DNA of 64,000 bases from positions 2,605,501 to 2,669,500 of the forward strand of contig NZ_CP115757.1 in assembly GCF_027912675.1 (NCBI RefSeq). Reading direction: 5' to 3'. The notes beneath the pieces are model-generated. The model was not told where the DNA came from. It ran no database searches and saw only the letters and a list, made by a program, of their open reading frames with translations. This DNA comes from Paracoccus sp. SCSIO 75233. Its GTDB lineage: Bacteria > Pseudomonadota > Alphaproteobacteria > Rhodobacterales > Rhodobacteraceae. This document shows positions 1 through 11,682 of this stretch, piece after piece (the stretch's first letter is position 1; every line of letters begins with the position of its first letter). The translations under genes and the position numbers were made by a program.

Positions 1-998
1 ATCAGACCCGGTTCCAGCTGAGCCAGAATGACGGGCCCGCCGACAAGGCCCGGACTGACATCTGGAAATATCGCGCGGTCTATGGTCTCGACGGGGCATA
101 TGCGACGGCCAACCAGACGCTCGCCCTTGGGCTGGAGCAGCGCAAGGACGAAAACAGCGTCGCCACCGACCAGAACCGCCGCAGCGATTCCGCCATCCTC
201 GAATATCGCGGGGCATTCGGGAACGGGCTGGATGTTCAGCTTGGACTGCGGCGCGACAATAACGACCTGTTCAAGGACGCCACGACATGGTCGCTCGGAC
301 TGTCCTACGAATTACCGAACGCGCCGCTGCGCCTTCATGCCTCTGCCGGCACAGGTGTCGTCAACCCGAGTTATCTGGAGTTGTTCGGCGGCTATGGTTA
401 TGCTGGCAACCCCGATCTGAAACCGGAGGAGAACCGTGGCTTCGACATCGGCGTTGAGGCGACGGTCCTGGCCGGTCGCGGCACCGTCGATCTGACCTAT
501 TTCCGCGAGGATCTGGAGAATGAGATCAGCTTCAGCGGCACCGCATTGGCGAACGGAACGAACTACTACAACCAGACCGGCACCAGCGCGCGGCAGGGCG
601 TCGAAGCGTCATTCGACATTCAGGCGACGGATTCGCTGCGCATCGGCGGCAACTACACCTATCTCGACGCGAAGGACCCGGATGGACAGGTCGAAATCCG
701 CCGCCCGCGTCATACATTGGGGCTGAACGCGGCCTATCTGTTCGCGCAAGGCCGTGCGCGCCTGTCAGGCGATCTGCTTTATGTCGCGGGGAACGATGAC
801 GCCCAGTATTTCGGCAGCTACGAAACCAAAGAACTGCCGGATTACACCGTGGTCAATATCGCGGCTGGATATGATCTCACGGATAAAGTCCGCGTCACCG
901 GGCGTGTGACGAATTTGTTCGATGAGGACTACGCCGAAACATGGGGCTACGCCACGCCAGGCCGCAAAGCCTATCTGGGCCTAGAAGCCAGATGGTAA
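1..998 (+). CDS. TonB-dependent outer-membrane receptor, C-terminal part (5' end outside window)
   Basis: This is the C-terminal 331 residues of a TonB-dependent receptor, read in the frame starting at base 3; the plug and first strands lie before the window. Alternating aromatic/polar beta-strands fill the whole segment. A GNPDLKPEENRGFDIG stretch is the classic late-barrel signature of BtuB/FhuA-type receptors. VTNLFDEDYAETWGYATPGR near the end, and a terminal aromatic (ARW-stop), are typical for outer-membrane barrels. It overlaps the next gene by 7 bp, so it belongs to the BtuFCD-like importer operon. The substrate is not provable from the sequence; corrinoid is most likely, heme or siderophore possible. 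Confidence 0.9.
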   Translation, partial: QTRFQLSQNDGPADKARTDIWKYRAVYGLDGAYATANQTLALGLEQRKDENSVATDQNRRSDSAILEYRGAFGNGLDVQLGLRRDNNDLFKDATTWSLGLSYELPNAPLRLHASAGTGVVNPSYLELFGGYGYAGNPDLKPEENRGFDIGVEATVLAGRGTVDLTYFREDLENEISFSGTALANGTNYYNQTGTSARQGVEASFDIQATDSLRIGGNYTYLDAKDPDGQVEIRRPRHTLGLNAAYLFAQGRARLSGDLLYVAGNDDAQYFGSYETKELPDYTVVNIAAGYDLTDKVRVTGRVTNLFDEDYAETWGYATPGRKAYLGLEARW

Positions 999-1771
999 GA
1001 ATGCTCGCCGCGCTTGCCTTTCTGTTCGCCAGCGCGGCGAACGCGGCGCCCGGGCGGGTCGTGTCGGTCAATCTCTGCACCGATCAGCTTGCAATGCTGA
1101 TTGCCACGCCCGGTCAGCTTGTTTCAGTGTCATGGCTGGCCGCCGATCCGTCGGTCTCACTGATGGCGGAGGAGGCGCGGCAGGTCGGGCTGAACCATGC
1201 CGGGGCGGAGGAGATTTACCTCTCCCGTCCCGATCTGGTTCTGGCCGGACCCTTCGCGGCGCGGGCGACCGTGGACATGCTGACCCGGCTCGGCATCCGG
1301 GTGGAGACGGTTCCGCCCGCGAACTCCGTCGAAGATATCCGCGCCAATATCACCCTTATGGGCGAACTGCTCGGGCAGCCCGACCGCGCTGCGGGACTGC
1401 TGTCACAGTTTGACGCCGATCTGGCGGCGCTTCCGAAAGGCCGCGGCAAAGTCGCGACCACTTACGGTGCGAACAGCTTCGCGAACGGCGCGGAGTCCCT
1501 TTCCGCAGATATGATGCGCCGCGCCGGTCTGGTTCTGCTTGCCGACAGGCTGGGACATAGTGGCGGGGCGCTTGCGCTGGAACAGCTGGTCATGGCCGAG
1601 CCGGAAATGCTGATTATTGGCAGCCGATACGAGACACCTTCACGCGCCGAAGCGATCGTTGACCACCCGGCAATCGCCGCAATGACCGCTGAACGCTTCA
1701 TGACAGCCGACAGGGACTGGATGTGCGGGCTGCCCGCCGTGACCGGAACCATCGCAAGGCTCGCGCAATGA
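992..1771 (+). CDS. Periplasmic substrate-binding protein, BtuF-like
   Basis: This 259-residue protein has an N-terminal signal peptide (hydrophobic stretch ending ASAANA at about residue 18). It is followed by the VVSVNLCTDQLAMLIA opening found in class III (helical-backbone) binding proteins for vitamin B12, siderophores and heme. The chosen ATG overlaps the receptor stop; an alternative ATG lies 9 bp downstream. The stop overlaps the permease start (ATGA at 1768-1771). In context it hands the ligand from the TonB receptor to the FecCD/BtuD pair. The longer upstream open frame from 941 would overlap the receptor by 58 bp and put unlikely residues before the signal peptide. Confidence 0.87.
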   Translation: MVRMLAALAFLFASAANAAPGRVVSVNLCTDQLAMLIATPGQLVSVSWLAADPSVSLMAEEARQVGLNHAGAEEIYLSRPDLVLAGPFAARATVDMLTRLGIRVETVPPANSVEDIRANITLMGELLGQPDRAAGLLSQFDADLAALPKGRGKVATTYGANSFANGAESLSADMMRRAGLVLLADRLGHSGGALALEQLVMAEPEMLIIGSRYETPSRAEAIVDHPAIAAMTAERFMTADRDWMCGLPAVTGTIARLAQ

Positions 1772-2742
1772 AGGTCACAGTTCCGCTGGCACTTCTTTGT
1801 GCGGGGCTTTTCTGTGCCTCGCTGCTCATCGGGCCCGCCAATATTGGTATCACCGACAGCCTGCGCGCGCTTGTCAGCGGTGATGGCGCAACCGGGTTGG
1901 TCATGCGCGAAATCCGGCTGCCGCGTGCGGTTCTTGCCCTGATGATCGGCGGTTGCCTCGGCCTCTCCGGCGCGGCGATGCAGGGCTATCTGCGCAATCC
2001 GCTGGCCGAACCGGGGCTGATCGGTGTCTCCGCCTCCGCTGCCCTCGGCGCAGTCATCGCGCTGCAAACCGGCTTCGCCGCAGCTTTCGCGCTTGCGCTG
2101 CCACTCGCGGCGCTCGGGATGGCGGGGCTCGCAGTCGGGCTGGTGGTGCTGATGGCAGGGCCGGGCGGGGGATCGCTGGCGCTGATCCTCGCCGGGGTTG
2201 CAGTGTCGGCGCTTGCCGGGGCGCTCACCTCGCTGGTGCTGAGCCTGTCGCCCAACCCGTTCGCCGCCGGAGAGATCGTGTTCTGGATGATGGGCTCGCT
2301 GGCCGACAGGTCATGGCTGCATGTCGCCATTGCCGCCCCGGTCATGGCGGCGGGTGCAGCGGCATTGTTCGGTATCGGTCGCGGCCTCGATGCGCTGACA
2401 CTGGGTGAGGACGCCGCCGCCTCACTGGGCGTCAGCCTGCCGCTGCTGCGGCTGCGCATCATCTTTGGCGTCGCCGCCATGGTCGGCGCAGCAACCGCCG
2501 TCGCGGGGGCTGTGGGCTTTGTCGGACTGGTCGTGCCACATCTGCTGCGCGGCGCAGTCGGGGCAGAGCCGGGGCGGCTTCTGCCGGCATCGGCGCTTGG
2601 CGGGGCGGCAATGGTGCTGGCCGCTGACATCGCAGTTCGGGTGGTGCTGCCCGGACGCGACCTGAAGCTGGGGGTGGTGATGGCCCTGATCGGGGCGCCC
2701 ATCTTCCTGCATCTGATCTGGCGGCAAAGGCAGGCGTTCTGA
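1768..2742 (+). CDS. FecCD/BtuC-family ABC permease
   Basis: A 324-residue inner-membrane permease with many hydrophobic helices. It carries FecCD-family landmarks: REIRLPRAVLALMIGGCLGLSG near the N-terminus, GAAMQGYLRNPLAEPGLIG, and a C-terminal GFVGLVVPHLLR segment that contacts the ATPase. The ATG start overlaps the previous stop in an ATGA, and its stop overlaps the ATPase start in a TGATG, so translation is probably coupled. It forms the channel of the BtuFCD-like importer. Ligand class (corrinoid versus heme/siderophore) is inferred only from the neighbouring receptor and binding protein. Confidence 0.92.
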   Translation: MKVTVPLALLCAGLFCASLLIGPANIGITDSLRALVSGDGATGLVMREIRLPRAVLALMIGGCLGLSGAAMQGYLRNPLAEPGLIGVSASAALGAVIALQTGFAAAFALALPLAALGMAGLAVGLVVLMAGPGGGSLALILAGVAVSALAGALTSLVLSLSPNPFAAGEIVFWMMGSLADRSWLHVAIAAPVMAAGAAALFGIGRGLDALTLGEDAAASLGVSLPLLRLRIIFGVAAMVGAATAVAGAVGFVGLVVPHLLRGAVGAEPGRLLPASALGGAAMVLAADIAVRVVLPGRDLKLGVVMALIGAPIFLHLIWRQRQAF

Positions 2743-3482
2743 TGCAGCTTGTGATCACAGGCCTGACTGTCCGGCGCGGGCAGCACATCACGCTCAACGG
2801 GGCTTCGCTGACCATCAGTCCCGGCGAATGCGTAGGGCTGATCGGCCCGAACGGCGCGGGCAAGACGACATTGCTGCGCGCGGCCCTTGGGCTGATCCCG
2901 GCGGACGGGGCGTCGAACCTCACCGCCCTGCCCCCTGCCCGCCGAGCCCTTGCCGCTGCGTGGCTGCCCCAGACACGCGAGACCGCCTGGCCCGTCACCG
3001 TCGAAACACTGATCCGGCTGGGTCGCATTCCGCATCGCCGCCCGGATGCCGATCCGGCGCATATCGAAGCGGCACTGAACCGGATGAACCTCACAAAACT
3101 GCGCCACCGGAAGGTCACCGAATTATCGGGCGGCGAACAGGCCCGCACCCTGCTCGCCCGCACACTGGCGCAGGACACGCCGATCCTGATGGCCGACGAA
3201 CCCATTGCAGGGCTGGACCCGGCCTATCAGATCTCGACCATGACGCTGTTCCGCAGCCTCACCGATGAGGGGCGCGCGGTCGTCGTTTCGTTGCATGATC
3301 TCGGGCTGGCAGCGCGGCATTGCACAAGGCTGGTGCTGATGGATCAGGGCCGTATCGTCGCGGATGGCCCGCCCGCCGAGGTGCTGACGCCGGACAACCT
3401 GTCCCGTAGCTTCGGCATCGAGGGGTTCTTTGCTCAGGAAAAAGAGGGGCCGGTGTTCCAGCCCCTCCGTGTTCTGTCATAG
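2742..3482 (+). CDS. BtuD/FecE-type ABC ATPase
   Basis: A 246-residue nucleotide-binding subunit. It has Walker A GPNGAGKTT near residue 34, the signature LSGGEQ, Walker B ILMADEP with the catalytic Glu, and an H-loop (SLHDLGLAARH). It is the last gene of the receptor-F-C-D operon and ends 9 bp before the convergent katG stop. Its last ~40 bases also contain, on the other strand, the probable katG terminator hairpin. Confidence 0.92.
   Translation: MQLVITGLTVRRGQHITLNGASLTISPGECVGLIGPNGAGKTTLLRAALGLIPADGASNLTALPPARRALAAAWLPQTRETAWPVTVETLIRLGRIPHRRPDADPAHIEAALNRMNLTKLRHRKVTELSGGEQARTLLARTLAQDTPILMADEPIAGLDPAYQISTMTLFRSLTDEGRAVVVSLHDLGLAARHCTRLVLMDQGRIVADGPPAEVLTPDNLSRSFGIEGFFAQEKEGPVFQPLRVLS
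3439..3467 (-). terminator. Probable rho-independent terminator of katG, inside the upstream gene's 3' end
   Basis: On the minus strand a 7-bp stem (GAGGGGC/GCCCCTC, 3444-3450 with 3461-3467) with a 10-nt loop is followed by a run of five T (complement of 3439-3443). It lies about 25 bp past the katG stop codon but within the coding sequence of the convergent ABC ATPase. Confidence 0.7.
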
Positions 3483-3491
3483 TTCAGCCGC

Positions 3492-5810
<2,319 letters not shown>

Positions 5811-6698
5811 ATGCAAAGCCTGACGCTCAAACAGCTCCGCTATTTTGAAGCCCTCTCCCGCCACTGTCAGTTCGGTCGCGCGGCTGAGGACTGCGCGATC
5901 ACCCAGCCCGCGCTCTCCATGCAGATCAAGGAGCTCGAGGCGCAGCTTGGCGCACCCCTTGTCGAACGTGGGGCGCGACAGGTACGTCTGACGGCGCTTG
6001 GCGAGCAATTCGCCATCCGCGCCCGCGACATTCTGCATGCCGTGGACGAGCTGGGCGATCTGGCCCGCGCCGATGGCGATCAGCTTTCCGGCCCTTTGCG
6101 GATCGGGGTGATCCCGACCGTCGCGCCCTATCTGCTGCCGGGGCTGATGCACAGGCTTGCAGAGCAGTTTCCCGCCCTCGACCCCCAGCCTCGTGAAACG
6201 GTCACGGCGCGGCTGATCGAAGACCTCTTGGAATCGCGCCTCGACATTGCCATCGTCGCATTGCCGGTCTCGGAACCTGCCTTGCACGAAGAACCGCTAT
6301 TCGACGAAGAATTCATGCTCGTCCGCCCGGCCGCAGATGCCAAGAAGCCAGTTCCGAGCGCCGAGAACCTGCAGGAAATGCGCCTGCTGCTGCTGGAAGA
6401 AGGGCATTGTTTCCGCGATCAGGCCCTGTCCTTCTGCAAGCTGCCGCAAGCGCCGCGCGGGCTGATGGAGGGCAGTTCGCTCTCCACCCTCGTGCAGATG
6501 GTCGGGGCCGGGATCGGTGTGACGCTGATCCCGGAGATGGCCGTCCCGGTCGAGGCCCGCACGGCAGGCATATCGGTCGCACGGCTGCCTGCGCCCCGGC
6601 CCGGTCGGACCATTGGCATGGTGTGGTGCAAGTCCAGCCCGCTCGCCAAGCGTTTTGCCGAAATTGCCCGCCTCGTGGCGGAGCTGGGCGGGACTTAG
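5811..6698 (+). CDS. oxyR: Hydrogen-peroxide sensor regulator OxyR
   Basis: A 295-residue LysR-type regulator with an N-terminal winged helix (LKQLRYFEALSRHCQFGRAA). It retains the OxyR redox pair: Cys200 in EEGHCFRDQ and Cys209 in LSFC, equivalent to E. coli Cys199/Cys208, which form the activating disulfide. The GVIPTVAPYLLP segment and the DIAIVALP strand are also typical of OxyR. It is divergent from katG with 138 bp between starts, the common alphaproteobacterial arrangement, so katG is the likely main target and oxyR probably autoregulates. Confidence 0.95.
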   Translation: MQSLTLKQLRYFEALSRHCQFGRAAEDCAITQPALSMQIKELEAQLGAPLVERGARQVRLTALGEQFAIRARDILHAVDELGDLARADGDQLSGPLRIGVIPTVAPYLLPGLMHRLAEQFPALDPQPRETVTARLIEDLLESRLDIAIVALPVSEPALHEEPLFDEEFMLVRPAADAKKPVPSAENLQEMRLLLLEEGHCFRDQALSFCKLPQAPRGLMEGSSLSTLVQMVGAGIGVTLIPEMAVPVEARTAGISVARLPAPRPGRTIGMVWCKSSPLAKRFAEIARLVAELGGT

Positions 6699-6769
6699 GC
6701 TTGACGTGAGATACCCGCTTCGCTTTCCTCCCGCACGGTGCAGGGATGCTGCGCAGAAGGGGCATCGGT

Positions 6770-7966
6770 ATGATATATGATTTCGCCATTATCGGCGGCG
6801 GCATTGTCGGGCTCGCCACGGCGCGCGCACTGCTTGACCGTCGTCCGGGCGCGTCGCTTGTGCTGCTGGAGAAGGAGGACGGGCTGGGGCGTCACCAAAC
6901 CGGCCATAACTCCGGCGTCATCCATACCGGCATCTATTATCAGCCCGGCTCCCTCAAGGCGCGGCTCTGCCGTGAGGGGGCGCAGCGCAGCAAGGCATTT
7001 TGCGACGCGCATGGCATCGCTTATGAGCCGCGCGGCAAGCTGATCGTCGCCACTCGCCCCGACGAAGTGCCACGGCTCGATGCCCTTCATGATCGCGCCC
7101 ATGAAAACGCGATCAAGGTCGACATGATCGACGCCGCTGAAATCCATCAAAGGGAGCCCAACATTACCGGGCTTAAGGCCCTCTGGGTGCCGGACGCAGC
7201 GATTGTCAGCTACAAGGCGATCCTCGACGCGATGGCGGAAGAGCTGCGCGAGGCTGGCGCGGATATTCGCCTTGCCACCACGCCCGATGCTATCCGCGAA
7301 ACCCCAGATATGGTGGAGATCGAAACAGCAAGCGGCACCATCTCTGCCCACATGCTTGTCGCCTGCGCAGGACTGCAATCGGACCGGATCGCCCGCATGG
7401 CGGGGATGACGCTGAAACATCGCATCGTGCCGTTTCGCGGCGAGTATTACCGGCTGGCGCCGCGCTGCAACGATATCGTGGGCGCGATGATCTATCCGGT
7501 GCCGGAGCCGGGATTGCCCTTCCTCGGCACGCATCTGACGCCGATGATCGACGGATCCGTCACCGTGGGTCCGAACGCCGTTCTTGGCCTGTCGCGGGAG
7601 GGCTATCCGAAGTTCTCCACTAATTTGCGAGACGTCGCGGATATGGCACGTTTTCCGGGCTTCTGGAAATCCATCGCCGCGAACCTGCGCCCCGGCCTGA
7701 AGGAAATGGGGGATTCGCTGTTCAAGCGCCGCTATCTCGCCGCCTGCCAGCGTTACTGCCCGTCCCTGACGCTGGACGATCTGAAACCGATGGAATGCGG
7801 GATCCGGGCACAGGCGGTCATGGCGGATGGCAGCATGCAGCATGACTTCCTGTTTCTGGACAGCCCGCGCATGCTGCATGTCTGCAACGCCCCCTCGCCA
7901 GCTGCGACATCGGCCATGCCGATCGGGGATATGATCGCCGAGAAGCTGCTGGCGCGGGAGGGTTAA
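6770..7966 (+). CDS. lhgO: L-2-hydroxyglutarate oxidase (LhgO family)
   Basis: A 398-residue FAD-dependent oxidoreductase of the DAO superfamily. The N-terminal dinucleotide motif is DFAIIGGGIVGLATA. GRHQTGHNSGVIHTGIYY is the diagnostic LhgO/YgaF signature, and PFRGEYY and the C-terminal MLHVCNAPSPAATSAMPIG also match. It oxidises L-2-hydroxyglutarate, a side product of central metabolism, to 2-oxoglutarate and passes electrons to the respiratory chain. The start was chosen at 6770 because an AGAAGGGG ribosome site sits just upstream; an in-frame ATG at 6746 lacks one. Its 3' end overlaps the convergent next gene by 4 bp. Confidence 0.92.
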   Translation: MIYDFAIIGGGIVGLATARALLDRRPGASLVLLEKEDGLGRHQTGHNSGVIHTGIYYQPGSLKARLCREGAQRSKAFCDAHGIAYEPRGKLIVATRPDEVPRLDALHDRAHENAIKVDMIDAAEIHQREPNITGLKALWVPDAAIVSYKAILDAMAEELREAGADIRLATTPDAIRETPDMVEIETASGTISAHMLVACAGLQSDRIARMAGMTLKHRIVPFRGEYYRLAPRCNDIVGAMIYPVPEPGLPFLGTHLTPMIDGSVTVGPNAVLGLSREGYPKFSTNLRDVADMARFPGFWKSIAANLRPGLKEMGDSLFKRRYLAACQRYCPSLTLDDLKPMECGIRAQAVMADGSMQHDFLFLDSPRMLHVCNAPSPAATSAMPIGDMIAEKLLAREG

Positions 7967-8757
7967 TCCGACGCCTGCCCGAGCGTCCAGTAATTCGACA
8001 GCCGGACGTGATCCGGGTCCAGATCGCGGCCGTCAAGCACCTCCCGCAGGGCCGCAATGGCGCCACGCTCGCCCCCGGCCCAGACGTAGTGGTCACGCGG
8101 AATATCTGCGTCATCCACCAGCCGCGCCATGGTTTGCGGATCGGCGGGATCGTAGGAATGCCAGTGAATATGCGCCGCATCCGGCGCGCGCAGATCAAGC
8201 CGGGCTTCTTCCGCCTCGATCAGAATATGCGCTGTCACCTTTGCATCGCTTGGCAACTGCTCCAGCCAGTTCGCAATTGCGGGCAGGGCGCTTTCATCTC
8301 CGAAAAGCAAGAAGCCCGCCGCCTCCGGCAGCAATCTCGCGGCGCGCGGGCCACCGATATGCAGCACCTGCCCCGGAGCGGCCTGCGCGGCCCAGAGTCC
8401 GGCAGCACCATGCCCGTGAAGGACAAAGTCAATATCCAGCGTCTCCGCCCCGACCACGAAGCCGCGCGGCGTGTATTCCCGTGCCGTCGCCGGCGGATCA
8501 TCGGGCCAGTGCAGCCGCCCGTCGCCGCGCGTCGGCAGCACGGTTTCCCCGGTGTCAGGGTCCGGCAGGAAAATCTTCACATGCGGATCAGGTCCGGGGC
8601 TTTCAAAGGCCGGATAGCTTTGCCCGTCCAGTTCGAATGCGCCAAGCTGCGGCCCGCCGAGTGTGATACGGCGCATCCGGGGCGACAGATCGCGAACGGC
8701 GACCACCTGCAATTCACGAAGGGTAATTGGGAAACGGCGGATTTCGGGTGCTGGCAT
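7963..8757 (-). CDS. Siderophore-interacting protein (NADPH-dependent ferric-siderophore reductase, ViuB/SIP family)
   Basis: A 264-residue cytoplasmic flavoreductase. The FAD-binding motif is REYTPRGF. The NAD(P)-side motif FGDESALPAI and the later VWAGGERGAI are SIP-family hallmarks, and the sequence ends in NYWTLGQ as these proteins do. It would release iron from imported ferric siderophores. It follows the yehW-like gene by 23 bp on the same strand, so it may be read from the osmoprotectant operon. Functionally it fits the siderophore-type ABC genes at 13073-16671 better. Confidence 0.9.
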   Translation of the reverse strand: MPAPEIRRFPITLRELQVVAVRDLSPRMRRITLGGPQLGAFELDGQSYPAFESPGPDPHVKIFLPDPDTGETVLPTRGDGRLHWPDDPPATAREYTPRGFVVGAETLDIDFVLHGHGAAGLWAAQAAPGQVLHIGGPRAARLLPEAAGFLLFGDESALPAIANWLEQLPSDAKVTAHILIEAEEARLDLRAPDAAHIHWHSYDPADPQTMARLVDDADIPRDHYVWAGGERGAIAALREVLDGRDLDPDHVRLSNYWTLGQASD

Positions 8758-8780
8758 GATTTTTCACTCATCAGACGGGA

Positions 8781-9521
8781 TCAGGCCCGCGACAGGCCGA
8801 TCCGTTTCGCGGCGCGGGATTCGAGCGCCTGAAACGCCTCATAGATCATCACGGCCAGGATGCCCACCACCAGACCGCCCTGCACGACAAACGCCGTGTT
8901 GGAGGTCAGCAGCCCGGCGATGATCGTCTCACCCAGCGTCTTGGCCGCGACCGTAGAGCCAATCGTCGCCGTCCCAAGCGAGATCACCGCCGACAACCGC
9001 ACCCCGGCGAGGATCAGCGGCGTGGCCAGCGGCAGCTCGATCTGGAGCAAGCGCTGACGCTGGGTCAGCCCCATACCACGCGCCGCCTCGACAACCTGCG
9101 GGGGCAGATTGGTCAGCCCGGTCAGCGTATTCTCGAAAATCGGCAGCAGCCCGTACAGGAACAGCGCCACCAGCGTCGGCCAGGCGCCGAAACCCAAGAC
9201 CGGCACCGCAAGCGCCAGCACGGCAACGGGCGGGAAGGTCTGGCCCACGGCGGTCACGGTCCGGGCCAGCGGCAGGAACTCACGCCCGGCGGGCCGGGTC
9301 ACGAGGATCGCGAGCCCAACCGCCACGACGGTCGAGGCGACAACCGCCGCCAGCACCAGCCCGATATGGGAAACCGTCAGACGCAACAGGCTGGTCTGGG
9401 TATATATCGGCGGCGCATTGTTACTGGTCAGTGGCCTGAACAAGGCGGCGAAACTTTCCGGTCTGCTCAGAAAGGCCACCAGAAACAGCACGGCACAGGC
9501 CAAAAGCACACGACCCGTCAT
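8781..9521 (-). CDS. yehW: Osmoprotectant ABC permease, YehW-like
   Basis: A 246-residue inner-membrane permease of the glycine betaine/choline (OpuB-type) family. The EAA-type loop VEAARGMGLTQRQRLLQIELPLATPLI and the LFLYGLLPIFENTLTGL segment identify it. The ATG at 9521 overlaps the ATPase stop (ATGA); the open frame extends upstream to 9614, but that stretch is anti-register with the ATPase gene and cysteine-rich. With YehY it would form the heterodimeric channel of a YehZYXW importer. Confidence 0.88.
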   Translation of the reverse strand: MTGRVLLACAVLFLVAFLSRPESFAALFRPLTSNNAPPIYTQTSLLRLTVSHIGLVLAAVVASTVVAVGLAILVTRPAGREFLPLARTVTAVGQTFPPVAVLALAVPVLGFGAWPTLVALFLYGLLPIFENTLTGLTNLPPQVVEAARGMGLTQRQRLLQIELPLATPLILAGVRLSAVISLGTATIGSTVAAKTLGETIIAGLLTSNTAFVVQGGLVVGILAVMIYEAFQALESRAAKRIGLSRA

Positions 9522-10444
9522 GCCGCCTCGCCATCGGCATGCGCACGCAGCGCATCCAGCGTGACCACGCCACCACCCGCGACCGGCAGAGCATCCCGCC
9601 CCGACCACAGGCATTCGGCCAGCGCATCGCGCAAGCTGGCATCGGGCGAGATTTCAGCCCCCGAGGCCTCACCCGGACAGGCAACCTGCGCGACGCGGGT
9701 CAGGGACAGCAACCGGAATGGCCGCTCACCCGAACCGATCAGTTCCCGGACAAAAGGCGCGGCAGGCGCGGTCAGAATCTCGGCGGGCGGTCCATATTGC
9801 AGCAAGCGACCCTGATCCATGACCGCGATCCGGTCGCCGAGCGCCACCGCCTCTTCCATATCATGCGTCACAATGATCAGCGTGGTGCCCAGCCGGCGCT
9901 GAAGGCTGCGCAGATCCTCCTGCGCCTTGGCGCGGATCACCGGATCGAGCGCACCGAACGGCTCATCCATCAGCAGCAGCTCAGGCCGCGCGGCGAGCGC
10001 ACGCGCCACGCCGACACGTTGCTGCTGACCGCCGGACAGTTCATGCGGCAGCCTGTCGCGAAACTCGCCCGGCTCCATCTGGAACATCTCAAGCAGCTCA
10101 TCGATGCGGGACGATATCTCCGCCTCTCTCCAGCCCAGCAATTGCGGCACGGTGCCGATATTCTGCGCCACCGTCCGATGCGGAAACAGACCGTGACCCT
10201 GAATGGCATATCCGATCCGGCGGCGCAGCAGATGCGGGGCAATCGTCGCGGTATCCTCCCCCCCTATCAGTACGGTGCCGGATGTCGGCTCGACAAGGCG
10301 GTTAATCATTCGCAGCAGCGTCGTCTTGCCCGAACCCGACGTTCCGACAAGCGCCGCGATCTGCCCCTTCTCGACGGAAAAGCTGACATCGTCGACCACA
10401 GTCGTCATGTCGTAGCGCTTGGTCAGGTTCTGAATCTCGATCAT
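9518..10444 (-). CDS. yehX: Osmoprotectant ABC ATPase, YehX/OsmV-like
   Basis: A 308-residue ABC ATPase, the same length as E. coli YehX. It has Walker A GTSGSGKTT (about residues 34-42), signature LSGGQQQRVGVARAL, Walker B LLLMDEPFGALDP and H-loop IVTHDMEEA. MINRLVEPTSGTVLIGG matches OpuA/OpuC-type ATPases. The C-terminal ~60 residues form a single regulatory extension shorter than a tandem CBS pair. It overlaps both neighbours by 4 bp and energises the two flanking permeases. Confidence 0.9.
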   Translation of the reverse strand: MIEIQNLTKRYDMTTVVDDVSFSVEKGQIAALVGTSGSGKTTLLRMINRLVEPTSGTVLIGGEDTATIAPHLLRRRIGYAIQGHGLFPHRTVAQNIGTVPQLLGWREAEISSRIDELLEMFQMEPGEFRDRLPHELSGGQQQRVGVARALAARPELLLMDEPFGALDPVIRAKAQEDLRSLQRRLGTTLIIVTHDMEEAVALGDRIAVMDQGRLLQYGPPAEILTAPAAPFVRELIGSGERPFRLLSLTRVAQVACPGEASGAEISPDASLRDALAECLWSGRDALPVAGGGVVTLDALRAHADGEAA

Positions 10445-11637
10445 GCCGCGCGTCCTTTGCGGTTCCTGTGATCCAGCCCCTCGACCAGCAGATCGAGCGC
10501 GATACCCGCCACGAGCGCCAGCGCAATCGTCGGCAATGCACCCAGCAGAACAAGGTCCATTGCGTTCTGGTTGAGGCCCTGAAACACGAATGTGCCGAAA
10601 CCGCCGCCGCCGATCAGCCCGGCGATCACCGCAAGCCCGATATTCTGCACCAGCACGATCCGCACCGCCGCGAGCAGCACCGGCAAGGCAAGCGGGATCA
10701 GCACGCCCCGCATGACTTGCGCGGAGGTCATGCCGAGCCCGAACGCCGCCTCTCGCGCCGCGGGCGACACTCCGGTCAGACCGACCAGCGTGTTCGATAC
10801 CACTGGCAGCAGCGAATAGAGAAACAGCGCCACAAGGGCCGGAAACACCCCGATCCCGGCGATCCCAAGCTCCGCCGCGCCCGATATGTTCGCCGCAATC
10901 CAGCCGAAGATCGGGATCATGATCCCGAACAGGGCAAGCGACGGAATGGTTTGCAGAATATTCAGTACGCCCAGCACCGGCCTGCGCAGCCGGGGTCTGA
11001 GATAAATCAGGATCCCGGCAGGCAGCCCGATCAGCATAGCGAGCCCCAGCGACCCGAACGCCAGCAGCAGATGCCGCGACGCCTCCCTGACAAAAACCGC
11101 CTGCCTCGCGTCATATTCCCGCATCACCGACACAGCATCGAGCCAGCCCGAGGCGACCAGCAAGAGCGTCCCCGCGACTGACGCCGCGAGCATCCCCCAC
11201 TGGCCGCGCAGCGACAAATGCATCCTCGACAGCGCATCGGTCGCCATCAGCGCAAAGGCAAGAAACAGCAGCCAGAAGCCTGAGGCTGGCGCCACACGCG
11301 CCATCGTATCGCCGTCGGGCGTCAGGCTGCGCGCCGCCCCGCCGAGAGCGAGAAGCGCCGCAACCACCCCTCCGCAGCCAATTGCGAGCCGCAGCCAGCC
11401 CGGTAGTTTGCCGCTCACACCAGCCAGAAACCCCGCCGCAAGGATCGCCGCAGCAGCCCATCCCGCCGGGTCCAGTGCCGCCACAAGCCGCACCCCCTCA
11501 CCCAGAACGATCCGGTTCGCCTTGAACTGAACCAGCGGCAGCGCAAGCGCGATCAGCCCAAGCGCTGCAAACAGCACCCCCGGGCGGCTAAGATGCCAGT
11601 CACGCCGCACTGCGCCGGGAATCGGAATGTCGGTCAT
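10441..11637 (-). CDS. yehY: Osmoprotectant ABC permease with N-terminal membrane extension, YehY-like
   Basis: A 398-residue permease. The C-terminal ~210 residues are a standard OpuB-type permease (GVLNILQTIPSLALFGIMIP, then the EAA-like AAREAAFGLGMTSAQ, then NIGLAVIAGLIGGGGFG). The first ~170 residues are extra hydrophobic helices, as in E. coli YehY (385 aa) but not in other betaine permeases. This extension and the gene order Z-Y-X-W are the main reasons for choosing the Yeh/OsmF subfamily. It ends with an ATGA overlap into the ATPase gene. Confidence 0.9.
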   Translation of the reverse strand: MTDIPIPGAVRRDWHLSRPGVLFAALGLIALALPLVQFKANRIVLGEGVRLVAALDPAGWAAAAILAAGFLAGVSGKLPGWLRLAIGCGGVVAALLALGGAARSLTPDGDTMARVAPASGFWLLFLAFALMATDALSRMHLSLRGQWGMLAASVAGTLLLVASGWLDAVSVMREYDARQAVFVREASRHLLLAFGSLGLAMLIGLPAGILIYLRPRLRRPVLGVLNILQTIPSLALFGIMIPIFGWIAANISGAAELGIAGIGVFPALVALFLYSLLPVVSNTLVGLTGVSPAAREAAFGLGMTSAQVMRGVLIPLALPVLLAAVRIVLVQNIGLAVIAGLIGGGGFGTFVFQGLNQNAMDLVLLGALPTIALALVAGIALDLLVEGLDHRNRKGRAA

Positions 11638-11682
11638 TTCGGCACCTGGCTACTCGGCAAAGACAAGAGGTGGACCGCACTA